A stretch of DNA of 46,254 bases. Source: JANXDG01 sp964521665. Lineage in GTDB: Bacteria; Elusimicrobiota; Endomicrobiia; DTEH01. The first letter of the stretch is position 1; each line of letters opens with the position of its first letter. Positions 18,958 to 26,169 of the stretch are shown in pieces. A program made the position numbers and the translations under genes. The stretch covers positions 1-46,254 of the forward strand of contig CAZFSG010000006.1 of NCBI GenBank assembly GCA_964521665.1, read 5' to 3'. The notes under the pieces were generated by a model that worked only from the letters and a program-made list of their open reading frames with translations, made no database searches and had not been told where the DNA came from.

Positions 18958-19785
18958 ATGCCTATAAAAACATTTAAACCATATACACCTTCAAGAAGGT
19001 TTATAACAGTAGAAGATTATTCTGATATTACGAAAACAGAACCTGAGAAAAGTTTAATTGTGCCACTTAAAAAGACAGGTGGCAGAAATAATAAAGGTGA
19101 GCTTACTGTAAGACATATTGGAGGTGGTAATAAAAGATTTTATAGAATTATTGATTTTAAACGTGATAAATATGACATTGAAGGCACTATTGTTGCTATT
19201 GAATATGATCCAAACAGATCAGCAAGGATTGCTTTAGTTCAATATGCAGATGGTGAAAAAAGATATATAATTCTTCCTTTAGGATTAAAAGTTGGTGATA
19301 AAATATTGAGTAGTAAAAATGCAATAGATCCATCTATAGGTAATGCTATGCCGCTGAGACATATTCCAATAGGAAGTTTTGTACACAACATTGAGATTTA
19401 CCCAGGCAGTGGTGGGAAGTTATGTCGTGCTGCAGGTGCTTATGCTCAACTTCTTGCTAAAGAAGGTGAGTATGCACACTTAAAATTAAAATCTGGTGAA
19501 GTGCGTATGATAAAACTTGATTGTATGGCGACTATAGGTCAAGTTGGTAATATAGATCATATTAATGTTACATTAGGTAAAGCGGGTAGAAGTAGACACT
19601 TGGGTATTCGTCCAACAGTCCGCGGTGTTAAGATGAACGCAGTTGATCATCCACATGGCGGTGGACGCGGAAGGTCAAAAGGTGGGAATCATCCTCGATC
19701 ACCAACAGGTGTTCCAGCAAAAGGATATAAGACAAGAAGAAAAAGAAATATTTGGGATAAGTTTATAATACAGAGAAGAAAATAA
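18958..19785 (+). CDS. rplB: 50S ribosomal protein L2
   Basis: L2 is a core 50S protein needed for subunit joining and peptidyl transfer. The 275-residue length is standard. Visible motifs are FKPYTPSRRF at the start, GGRNNKGELTVRHIGGGNKRFYRIIDFKR, and the C-terminal NAVDHPHGGGRGRSKGGNHP with the conserved His near the peptidyl-transferase centre. AAGGAG provides the ribosome-binding site. A 92-base gap with two hairpins separates it from rpsS. Confidence 0.97.
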   Translation: MPIKTFKPYTPSRRFITVEDYSDITKTEPEKSLIVPLKKTGGRNNKGELTVRHIGGGNKRFYRIIDFKRDKYDIEGTIVAIEYDPNRSARIALVQYADGEKRYIILPLGLKVGDKILSSKNAIDPSIGNAMPLRHIPIGSFVHNIEIYPGSGGKLCRAAGAYAQLLAKEGEYAHLKLKSGEVRMIKLDCMATIGQVGNIDHINVTLGKAGRSRHLGIRPTVRGVKMNAVDHPHGGGRGRSKGGNHPRSPTGVPAKGYKTRRKRNIWDKFIIQRRK

Positions 19786-19786
19786 A

Positions 19787-19853
19787 ACAAAATTGATTTT
19801 GTAGTTGGTGTAGCACAAGATTCATCTTTACATTTAGTTTGTATTTACAAACT
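19787..19853 (+). promoter_or_regulatory. Two hairpins in the rplB-rpsS gap
   Basis: ACAAAAT/ATTTTGT (19787-19793 with 19796-19802) and AGTTTGT/ACAAACT (19836-19842 with 19847-19853) are perfect 7-bp inverted repeats within one short gap in an otherwise tightly packed cluster. Neither is followed by a clear T-run, so they do not look like terminators. They may be processing or stability elements. No promoter could be recognised between them. Confidence 0.4.
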
Positions 19854-19877
19854 CTATATTTACGGAGGAAAAAATTT

Positions 19878-20153
19878 ATGGGGAGGGTTCCGTATGTAGA
19901 TCCTAAAGTTTATAAAAAAGTTCAGAAAATTTTACAAAATAAAGAAAAAAAAGTAATAAAAACATGGGCAAGGGATTGCACAATTATACCAGAATTTGTG
20001 GGATTTACTTTCTTAGTTCATAATGGGAAAAAATTTATTCCTGTGTATGTTACAGAACAAATGGTTGGACATAAACTTGGTGAATTTGCTCCAACAAGGA
20101 TTTTCCGCGGACATGGGGAAGCTCATACGAAAGAACCAACAGAACTAAAATAA
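19878..20153 (+). CDS. rpsS: 30S ribosomal protein S19
   Basis: S19 sits in the 30S head and contacts the A-site finger. The true start is the ATG at 19878, after the GGAGG at 19864-19868, giving MGRVPYVDPKVYKKVQK and 91 residues; an upstream in-frame ATG at 19839 would add a non-conserved extension that overlaps a hairpin. The family block WARDCTIIPEFVGFTFLVHNGKKFIPVYVTEQMVGHKLGEFAPTR is complete. The C-terminus HTKEPTELK is slightly unlike the usual Lys-rich tail. Confidence 0.96.
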   Translation: MGRVPYVDPKVYKKVQKILQNKEKKVIKTWARDCTIIPEFVGFTFLVHNGKKFIPVYVTEQMVGHKLGEFAPTRIFRGHGEAHTKEPTELK

Positions 20154-20178
20154 TAACAGACTATTTTAGGAGAAAATT

Positions 20179-20535
20179 ATGGAAGGTGTGTGTTATGCAC
20201 GATATATAAGATATTCACCTAGAAAAATTGCACAAGTGTTAAAAATTATTCGTGGTAAAAATGTAGCAAATGTTTTTAATATATTAGATAATATAAATAA
20301 ATCCTGTTGTTTAGAAATCAAAAAAGCAATTAAAAGTGCATTAGCAAATGCAGGTGGATTAAAAGAACCATATAAGTTTTATGTAAAAGAATGTTTTGTC
20401 ACAAAAGGTCCATATTTAAAACGTATAATGCCAAAAGCGTTCGGTAGAGCAGCTTTGTTTACTCGTAAAATGGCACATTTAACAGTTGTCGTAAGTGATG
20501 AGAAAAAACAAGCACGATATAAAAAGGAGAAATAA
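20179..20535 (+). CDS. rplV: 50S ribosomal protein L22
   Basis: L22 spans the 50S and forms part of the tunnel constriction. The 118-residue protein has YIRYSPRKIAQVLKIIRGKN, IKSALANAG, and the C-terminal hairpin block KGPYLKRIMPKAFGRAALFTRKMAHLTVVV, with the tunnel loop Arg/Ala residues. TTAGGAG precedes the ATG. rpsC starts 2 bases after the stop. Confidence 0.96.
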   Translation: MEGVCYARYIRYSPRKIAQVLKIIRGKNVANVFNILDNINKSCCLEIKKAIKSALANAGGLKEPYKFYVKECFVTKGPYLKRIMPKAFGRAALFTRKMAHLTVVVSDEKKQARYKKEK

Positions 20536-20537
20536 AA

Positions 20538-21251
20538 ATGGGACAAAAAGTTCCACCACAGGCAAATAGGTTAGGGTTTATAGAAAATTGGCAATCACAA
20601 TGGTTTGTAGATTTTAAAACAACACCTGAACTTGTTGAACAGGATTATCGTATTAGAACTTATATAATGAATAAATTTAGATACGCAATTATTTCTAAAA
20701 TAATAATAGAACGTACAGGTTCACATATATTTATTAACATTTATACTGTGCGACCTGGAATAATTATTGGTAAAGGTGGAGAAAATATAAATGAACTTAC
20801 TGAATTTATAAAAACACTTACAGGTAGTGAAAAGGTAGCAGTCAAAGTTACTGAAGTTGTTCAACCGTCGTTAGATGCTCAATGTGTAGCAGAATTTATT
20901 GCGTTAGCATTAGAAAAAAATATGAATTATCGGAGAGTGATAAAAAACGCAATTGCACGTTCAATGGAGGCAGGAGCATTGGGTATAAAAGTTCGTGTAA
21001 GTGGTAGATTAGCAGGAGCTGAAATTGCACGAAGTGAATTGTTTCGCGAAGGAAGGATACCATCAAATACTTTTCGCGCTTATATTTCTTACGGTTTCTC
21101 AGAAGCAATAATTAAAAAAGGTAAAATAGGTGTTAAAGTGTGGATCTTTTTAAAAGAACTTTTAACAAAAGAAGAACAAGAAAAAGTCCGTAGAGAAGGA
21201 ATTTATTCAGTTCTTTTAGCTGATAAAAGACAAAGAGAACAGAGTAATTGA
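20538..21251 (+). CDS. rpsC: 30S ribosomal protein S3
   Basis: S3 forms part of the mRNA entry tunnel and its helicase. The 237-residue protein starts MGQKVPPQANRLGFIENWQSQWF and contains the KH domain with PGIIIGKGGENI (GxxG loop) and the C-terminal domain GALGIKVRVSGRLAGAEIARSE, followed by GKIGVKVWIF. AAGGAG, at the end of rplV, is the ribosome-binding site. Length and layout are normal. Confidence 0.97.
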   Translation: MGQKVPPQANRLGFIENWQSQWFVDFKTTPELVEQDYRIRTYIMNKFRYAIISKIIIERTGSHIFINIYTVRPGIIIGKGGENINELTEFIKTLTGSEKVAVKVTEVVQPSLDAQCVAEFIALALEKNMNYRRVIKNAIARSMEAGALGIKVRVSGRLAGAEIARSELFREGRIPSNTFRAYISYGFSEAIIKKGKIGVKVWIFLKELLTKEEQEKVRREGIYSVLLADKRQREQSN

Positions 21252-21285
21252 TATTAATTAAATTTAAATTTTAGGAGAAAAATTT

Positions 21286-21699
21286 ATGTTGATGCCAAGT
21301 AGAGTAAAATATAGAAAGCATCATCTGAAAAAGATAAAAGGTGTTTCTGAAGGTGCAAAAGAATTACATTTTGGTGACTACGGATTAAAAACACTTGAAA
21401 GTGGATATATAACTCAAAGGCAAATTGAAGCGTGTAGGCTAACTATCTCAAGATTTTTACAACACGGTGGTAAATTGTGGTTGAGAGTTTTTCCTGACAT
21501 TTCTGTTACTAAGAAACCTGCTGAATCAAGGATGGGTAAAGGTAAGGGTGATCCTGCATATTGGATTGCAAGAGTTAAAAAAGGGCGGATATTGTTTGAA
21601 GTTGCTGGTGTGGCACCAGAGGTAGCTGTTGAAGCGTTAAGACAAGCATCATATAAATTACCATTTGAAACTAAAATAGTTCAAAGACATACAGTATAA
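21286..21699 (+). CDS. rplP: 50S ribosomal protein L16
   Basis: L16 positions the acceptor arm of A-site tRNA and is a late assembly factor. The 137-residue protein begins MLMPSRVKYRKHH, the normal start, after TTAGGAG. Blocks FGDYGLKTLESGYITQRQIEACR and GKLWLRVFPDISVTKKPAESRMGKGKG (with the Arg hydroxylated in E. coli homologues) are present. rpmC begins immediately at the stop codon. Confidence 0.96.
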   Translation: MLMPSRVKYRKHHLKKIKGVSEGAKELHFGDYGLKTLESGYITQRQIEACRLTISRFLQHGGKLWLRVFPDISVTKKPAESRMGKGKGDPAYWIARVKKGRILFEVAGVAPEVAVEALRQASYKLPFETKIVQRHTV

Positions 21700-21906
21700 A
21701 TGAAAAAGAGTCAATTACAACAACTTAGAAATTTATCAAAAGAAGAACTTTTAGCAAAACTTGAAGAAATGAAAAAAGAGTTGTTTAATCTCCAACTTAA
21801 GCATAATACTATTAAAATTAAAAATCCATTGCAAATAAGAGAATTACGGCGAGATATTGCACGTGTCTATACTATTTTAAGAGAAAAATTTGGTTTTAAA
21901 GCTTAG
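21700..21906 (+). CDS. rpmC: 50S ribosomal protein L29
   Basis: L29 lies near the tunnel exit next to L23. The 68-residue, two-helix protein has LRNLSKEELLAKLEEMKKELFNLQLKHNTIKIKNPLQIRELRRDIARVYTILRE, which is typical. Its ATG abuts the rplP stop, so it is translationally coupled and needs no separate ribosome-binding site. Confidence 0.95.
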   Translation: MKKSQLQQLRNLSKEELLAKLEEMKKELFNLQLKHNTIKIKNPLQIRELRRDIARVYTILREKFGFKA

Positions 21907-21935
21907 ATTTTAAAAAAGGAAAGGGTGATTCTTAT

Positions 21936-22184
21936 ATGACAATGATCGTTAAAAGAGGTGTTGTCGTTTCTGACAAAATGAATAAAACTCGTGTTGTAAA
22001 AGTAGAACGGTTGGTCCGTGTTAAGAAATACGGTAAAATTGTTAAAAGATATAAAAAATATTATGCTCATGATGAAAATAACATTTCAAAAATTGGAGAT
22101 GTTGTTGAAATAAAACTTACAAGACCCCTTTCAAAATTAAAACGTTGGGAAATAATAAAGATTGTCAATAAAGAAGGACAGTAG
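21936..22184 (+). CDS. rpsQ: 30S ribosomal protein S17
   Basis: S17 is a primary 16S-binding OB-fold protein. The 82-residue product has the family pattern KRGVVVSDKMNKTRVVKVERLVRVKKYGKIVKRYKKYYAHDENN and GDVVEIKLTRPLSKLKRWEII. The ATG at 21936 follows AAAGGGTGA. A second in-frame ATG six bases later is possible. rplN follows after 2 bases. Confidence 0.95.
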   Translation: MTMIVKRGVVVSDKMNKTRVVKVERLVRVKKYGKIVKRYKKYYAHDENNISKIGDVVEIKLTRPLSKLKRWEIIKIVNKEGQ

Positions 22185-22186
22185 CT

Positions 22187-22552
22187 ATGATACAGAAAAG
22201 GTCAATGTTAACAGTTGCAGATAACACAGGTGTTAAAAAAGTTATGTGTATACAATCGTTGGGTAAAAGAAAAGATTATGCTGAAGTTGGTGAGATTATT
22301 GTTGCGTCAGTAAAAGATGCAACACCTGATTCTATTATAAAAAAAGGAGAAGTTGTAAAAGCTGTTATTGTTAGAACAGTTAAACAAATTGCACGAAAAG
22401 ATGGTACTTATTTACGGTTTGATGAAAATGCATGTGTCATAATTGATAATAATAAAGAGCCTAAAGGTACACGTGTATTTGGTCCTGTTGCAAGAGAGTT
22501 ACGAGAGAATAAATTTTTAAAAATTATATCTTTAGCACCGGAAGTAGTATAA
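22187..22552 (+). CDS. rplN: 50S ribosomal protein L14
   Basis: L14 forms an intersubunit bridge and is the target of the silencing factor RsfS. The 121-residue protein is highly conserved: MIQKRSMLTVADNTGVKKVMCI, then GEIIVASVKDATPDS, KKGEVVKAVIVRT and NKEPKGTRVFGPVARELRENKFLKIISLAPEVV. Length is standard. Confidence 0.97.
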   Translation: MIQKRSMLTVADNTGVKKVMCIQSLGKRKDYAEVGEIIVASVKDATPDSIIKKGEVVKAVIVRTVKQIARKDGTYLRFDENACVIIDNNKEPKGTRVFGPVARELRENKFLKIISLAPEVV

Positions 22553-22555
22553 AAA

Positions 22556-22867
22556 ATGAGAAAAATAAAGAAAAAAGATATAGTTGTGGTTATTTCAGGC
22601 GATGATAAAGGTAAAAAAGGTGAAGTAATAAAAGTTTTTCCTAAAGAGAATAAAATTTTGGTCTCAGGGGTTAACATAGTAAAAAAACATATGAGACCAA
22701 CACAGACAACTCCCGGAGGCATAAGAGAAATTGAAAAGCCAATACATATCTCCAAAGTGAAACTTATTTGTCCAAAATGTGGTCAACCTACACGTGTTGG
22801 ATTTACTTTTTTACCTTCGGGAGAAAAAACAAGATATTGTAAAAAATGTAAGGAAATGATTTTATAG
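22556..22867 (+). CDS. rplX: 50S ribosomal protein L24
   Basis: L24 initiates 50S assembly. The KOW motif is in KKDIVVVISGDDKGKKGEVIKV (about 5-27), followed by GVNIVKKHMRPTQ. The C-terminal part contains a zinc ribbon with CPKC and CKKC (about 76-100), the Zn-binding version of L24. The stop overlaps the possible GTG start of rplE. Confidence 0.96.
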   Translation: MRKIKKKDIVVVISGDDKGKKGEVIKVFPKENKILVSGVNIVKKHMRPTQTTPGGIREIEKPIHISKVKLICPKCGQPTRVGFTFLPSGEKTRYCKKCKEMIL

Positions 22868-22878
22868 TGGGTAAATGT

Positions 22879-23439
22879 ATGAATGAAACAAAATATATTC
22901 CAAGATTAAAAAAGTTTTATATAGAGAACATAATACCAGAATTGATGAGAAAATTTAAGTATAAAAATGTACATCAAGTACCAAAACTTGAGAAAGTTGT
23001 AGTAAATATGAGTGTTAATGAAGCTAAAGATAATATCAAAGCTTTAGATATTGCAGCTGAAGAACTTGCAATGATTACAGGACAAAAACCAAAAATATGT
23101 AGAGCTAAAAAGTCTATTTCAAATTTTAAAATTAAAAAAGGTATGCCGATCGGACTAAAAGTTACTCTCAGAGGCAACAGAATGTATGAGTTTATAGACA
23201 GATTGTTATATATAGCATTACCGAAGATACGTGATTTCCATGGTATTTCTCCAAAAAGTTTTGATGGCAGAGGAAATTATAATTTAGGTATCACTGAACA
23301 GTATATTTTCCCTGAAGTGAATATAGAAAAATCAGATCGTGTTCGTGGGATGAATATAACAATTGTTACTTCAGCAAAAACTGATAATGAAGCTAAAGAA
23401 TTACTTTCTTTACTTGGATTTCCATTTAGAAAAGAATAA
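22879..23439 (+). CDS. rplE: 50S ribosomal protein L5
   Basis: L5 binds 5S rRNA and contacts P-site tRNA. The protein has LEKVVVNMSVNEAKDN, ITGQKPKICRAKKSISNFKIKKGMPIGLKVTLRG and the C-terminal FHGISPKSFDGRGNYNLGITEQYIFPEV. I start it at the ATG at 22879 (MNETKYIPRLKKFY), which fits the family; a GTG at 22867, overlapping the rplX stop, would add four residues and cannot be excluded. Confidence 0.95.
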   Translation: MNETKYIPRLKKFYIENIIPELMRKFKYKNVHQVPKLEKVVVNMSVNEAKDNIKALDIAAEELAMITGQKPKICRAKKSISNFKIKKGMPIGLKVTLRGNRMYEFIDRLLYIALPKIRDFHGISPKSFDGRGNYNLGITEQYIFPEVNIEKSDRVRGMNITIVTSAKTDNEAKELLSLLGFPFRKE

Positions 23440-23457
23440 AAGAATGAGGGGACAACT

Positions 23458-23643
23458 ATGGCAACAGATGCTGATTTAGCAAAAATGCGTAAAGTACCAA
23501 AATATCCGATAAGATATAGAAATAGATGCAGAATTTGTGGTAGACCAAGAGGGTATATTCGTGATTTTGGTTTATGTAGAATATGTTTTCGTAATTTAGC
23601 ACATAGAGGAATGTTACCAGGTGTTAGAAAAGCAAGTTGGTAA
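23458..23643 (+). CDS. rpsZ: 30S ribosomal protein S14, zinc type
   Basis: The 61-residue short S14 has two zinc-binding pairs, Cys24/Cys27 and Cys40/Cys43, and ends LAHRGMLPGVRKASW as in the type Z family. This is the Zn-dependent form found in many thermophiles and Gram-positives. GAGGGGA precedes the ATG. The stop is followed at once by copy B of the repeated element. Confidence 0.96.
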   Translation: MATDADLAKMRKVPKYPIRYRNRCRICGRPRGYIRDFGLCRICFRNLAHRGMLPGVRKASW

Positions 23644-23698
23644 GTGTGATTTTGGTATTTCTAGTGAATTAGGTACTGCTATCAAACAATTTAGATTT
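23644..23698 (+). repeat. Short intercistronic element, copy B (rpsZ-rpsH gap)
   Basis: This aligns with copy A at 17278-17326: GTGTGATT, GGTATT, AGTGAA and TATCAAA occur in both in the same order. Here TTTGGTA (from about 23652) can pair with TATCAAA (about 23680-23686) through one G-U pair, making a 7-bp stem around a loop of about 22 bases. It begins directly after the rpsZ stop and ends before the rpsH ribosome-binding site. Confidence 0.4.
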
Positions 23699-23709
23699 GG
23701 AGGTGAATT

Positions 23710-24099
23710 ATGAGTAGTGACCCTATCGCTGATATGTTAACAGCAATAAGGAATGCAATAGTTTTGTATAAAGAAAAAATTGAAATACCTTACTCTAATT
23801 TAAAAGCTGAGATAGCACGTGTTTTAAAAGAAGAGGGGTTTATTTTAAATTATAAAAAAGTAGATGCTACAAACAAGAGTTATTTACGAATTTTTTTAAA
23901 ATACGGACCTAATAAAGAACAAGTAATAAGAGAGATTGTTCGTGTTTCTAAACCTGGTAGAAGAATATATTGCGGTTATAAAGATTTAAAGTCAGATAAT
24001 TTTACAGTGTATATTCTTTCTACACCAAAAGGTGTAATGTCTGATAAAGAAGCAAAGAAACTCAAAGTTGGTGGAGAAGTTATTTGTTATGTAAGATAA
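23710..24099 (+). CDS. rpsH: 30S ribosomal protein S8
   Basis: S8 is a central 16S organiser and, in E. coli, the autogenous repressor of the spc operon. The 129-residue protein begins SSDPIADMLTAIRNAI, contains YLRIFLKYG and the RNA-binding C-terminus VSKPGRRIYCGYKDL, YILSTPKGVMSDKEAKKLKVGGEVICYV. GGAGGTGA is the ribosome-binding site. The copy of a repeated element just upstream is a candidate control site, but no S8-site homology was shown. Confidence 0.96.
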   Translation: MSSDPIADMLTAIRNAIVLYKEKIEIPYSNLKAEIARVLKEEGFILNYKKVDATNKSYLRIFLKYGPNKEQVIREIVRVSKPGRRIYCGYKDLKSDNFTVYILSTPKGVMSDKEAKKLKVGGEVICYVR

Positions 24100-24116
24100 A
24101 GTTGAGGTGAACTTTT

Positions 24117-24692
24117 ATGAGTAAATTAGCAAGAAAACCTATTCAACTACCAAATAATGTAAAATTTTCATATGAAAACAATATTGTAAAAGTTGAAGGA
24201 CCTAAAGGTTCTCTTCAACTTGAAGTAAAAATGGCAAAATATGTTGAAATAACTACTGAAAATAATCTTGTATTTGTGAAAAGAAAAGAGGAATCAAAAG
24301 AAGGTAGAATGTATCAAGGGCTTTATTATGCATTAATAAAAAATATGGTGATTGGAGTTTCTGAAGGATACAAAAAAGTTTTAGAAATTGTTGGTGTTGG
24401 GTATCAAGCAAGTTTACAAGGGTCAGATAAACTTGTGCTTAAATTAGGTTTTTCACATCCTGTGGTATTTGATATACCAAAAGGTATTACGATTACATTA
24501 GATCAAAAAGGGCAACAAATAACTGTAAGTGGTATTGATAAATACTTAGTTGGTGAAACAGCAGCTAAAATAAGGAGTATAAAACCTCCTGAACCGTATA
24601 AAGGAACAGGAATTAAATATAAAGATGAACATATAATTCGTAAGCCTGGTAAAGCAGCAATAGTAGGTGCAGCTGGTGGAGGGAAGAAATAA
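24117..24692 (+). CDS. rplF: 50S ribosomal protein L6
   Basis: L6 lies beside the sarcin-ricin loop at the factor-binding site. The 191-residue protein shows the duplicated fold: SKLARKPIQLPNNVKFSYEN at the start, GVSEGYKKVLEIVGVGYQASLQG and the C-terminal GIDKYLVGETAAKIRSIKPPEPYKGTGIKYKDEHIIRKPGKA. The tail is slightly extended by a Gly/Ala-rich segment. Confidence 0.96.
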   Translation: MSKLARKPIQLPNNVKFSYENNIVKVEGPKGSLQLEVKMAKYVEITTENNLVFVKRKEESKEGRMYQGLYYALIKNMVIGVSEGYKKVLEIVGVGYQASLQGSDKLVLKLGFSHPVVFDIPKGITITLDQKGQQITVSGIDKYLVGETAAKIRSIKPPEPYKGTGIKYKDEHIIRKPGKAAIVGAAGGGKK

Positions 24693-24694
24693 TT

Positions 24695-25069
24695 ATGAAT
24701 TTGAATGAAAAGATAATGCCAAAAATAAGATTACAACGACGTAAACTTCGTATCGCTAAAAAAATTCGTGGTAGTAAAGATAGACCTCGTGTATCTGTTT
24801 ATAGAAGTTTAAAGCATATTTATGCTCAAGCTATTGATGATGAAGCTGCTCATACATTAGCAGCGTGTTCAACTTTGTGTAAAGATATAAGAGATAATCT
24901 CGCTGGGAAGACAAAATCAGAACAAGCATATTTAGTAGGTTTACATTTAGCAGAGAAATTGAAATCAATAGGTATTAAAAAAATAGTTTTTGACCGCAAT
25001 GGTAGAAAATATATTGGCAGGATACAGAAATTAGCAGAAGGTTTACGTGAAGGTGGTATAGAATTTTAA
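24695..25069 (+). CDS. rplR: 50S ribosomal protein L18
   Basis: L18 binds 5S rRNA with L5. The 124-residue product has RLQRRKLRIAKKIRGSKDRPRVSVYRSLKHIYAQAIDD and the C-terminal GIKKIVFDRNGRKYIGRIQKLAEGLREGGIEF. The ATG is 2 bases after rplF; an internal ATG (MPKIRLQRRK) eight codons later is an alternative start. Confidence 0.95.
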   Translation: MNLNEKIMPKIRLQRRKLRIAKKIRGSKDRPRVSVYRSLKHIYAQAIDDEAAHTLAACSTLCKDIRDNLAGKTKSEQAYLVGLHLAEKLKSIGIKKIVFDRNGRKYIGRIQKLAEGLREGGIEF

Positions 25070-25089
25070 TTTGTACCGAGGTGATGGAT

Positions 25090-25665
25090 ATGGAAAAAAT
25101 AGATAAATCAAACGAATTTTCTGCTGAAGAAATAAATTATGAAGAAAAACCTTATTCTTCAGATATAGAGGAAGTAACAGAAGAAGTTCCTTCTATTCCT
25201 TTAGAAGAACAACAGTTTGAGAAATATGTTGTTTCTGTTCGTCGGGTAGCAAAAGTTCTCAAAGGGGGTAAAAGATTGTCATTTTCAGCAGCAGTTGTTG
25301 TTGGTAATAAAAACGGGTTAGTAGGTTATGCAATAGGCAAAGCAAACGAAGTACCTGCTGCAATAGATAAAGCTGCAAGAAAAGCAATGAAGAATTTAAT
25401 TCAGGTAAAAATTGTTGATGGTACTATACCACATCAAGTGATTGGAAAGTGGGGAGCAACATCTGTGTTATTAAAACCTGCAAAACAAGGTACAGGTGTT
25501 ATTGCAGGCTTGACTTTACGTGCAGTAATGGATGCAGCTGGTGTAAGTAATGTTGTAACAAAAATTATTGGTTCATCAAACCCTATAAATGTTGTATATG
25601 CTGCAATGGATGCTATTAAACAACTTAGAACTTATGACGAAATTAAAAGTTTAAGACAACTATAA
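25090..25665 (+). CDS. rpsE: 30S ribosomal protein S5 with acidic N-terminal extension
   Basis: S5 shapes the mRNA entry site and decoding fidelity. The core runs from YVVSVRRVAKVLKGGKRLSFSAAVVVGN through GYAIGKANEVPAAIDKA and GASNP-type SSNPINVVYAAMDAI. About 45 residues precede it, rich in Glu and Asp, some 35 more than in E. coli. I chose the ATG at 25090, since GAGGTGA at 25078-25084 is well spaced; GTG 25081 and ATG 25084 lie within that site. The next gene is rplO, so rpmD is missing. Confidence 0.95.
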   Translation: MEKIDKSNEFSAEEINYEEKPYSSDIEEVTEEVPSIPLEEQQFEKYVVSVRRVAKVLKGGKRLSFSAAVVVGNKNGLVGYAIGKANEVPAAIDKAARKAMKNLIQVKIVDGTIPHQVIGKWGATSVLLKPAKQGTGVIAGLTLRAVMDAAGVSNVVTKIIGSSNPINVVYAAMDAIKQLRTYDEIKSLRQL

Positions 25666-25686
25666 AATAATAAAGGTTTTTAATAT

Positions 25687-26169
25687 ATGACAGAATTAAC
25701 ATTATCAAACTTAAAACCTAAATTAGGTTCAAAGCATAAAAAGAAAAGAATAGGTTGTGGTGAAGGTTCAGGACATGGTGGTAGCGGGTCTACTCGTGGT
25801 ATGAAAGGACAAAGATCTCGTTCTGGCGAAGGTAAAAATCCTGGGTTTGAAGGAGGACAGATGCCGTTGTTAAGAAGAATACCTAAGTACGGGTTTTCTA
25901 ATAAAAAATTTGCTGTTCAATATCAAGTTGTTTGTCTTGAAGATATATTGTCAAAATTGCCTGATGATATTAAAGAAGTTAATATTGAAGTTTTGAAAAA
26001 ATTTAATCTTATAAATTCAATAAATAAGCCAGTAAAAGTTATTTGCAGGGGGAAAAAAGAAAATTTAAAAATTAATAAAAAAATAAAACTTTGTGTACAT
26101 AAATGTTCAAAATCAGTAGTTGATTTGTTAACTGCAGCAGGGGGTGAATATGTTAGAGTCGATTTTTGA
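25687..26169 (+). CDS. rplO: 50S ribosomal protein L15
   Basis: L15 is a late 50S assembly protein. The N-terminal part is the Gly-rich GSKHKKKRIGCGEGSGHGGSGSTRGMKGQRSRSG region, with GFEGGQMPLLRRIPKYGF in the middle and the globular C-terminal domain to residue 160. There is no clear ribosome-binding site. Its last 20 bases overlap the start of secY, a common arrangement in spc clusters. Confidence 0.96.
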   Translation: MTELTLSNLKPKLGSKHKKKRIGCGEGSGHGGSGSTRGMKGQRSRSGEGKNPGFEGGQMPLLRRIPKYGFSNKKFAVQYQVVCLEDILSKLPDDIKEVNIEVLKKFNLINSINKPVKVICRGKKENLKINKKIKLCVHKCSKSVVDLLTAAGGEYVRVDF

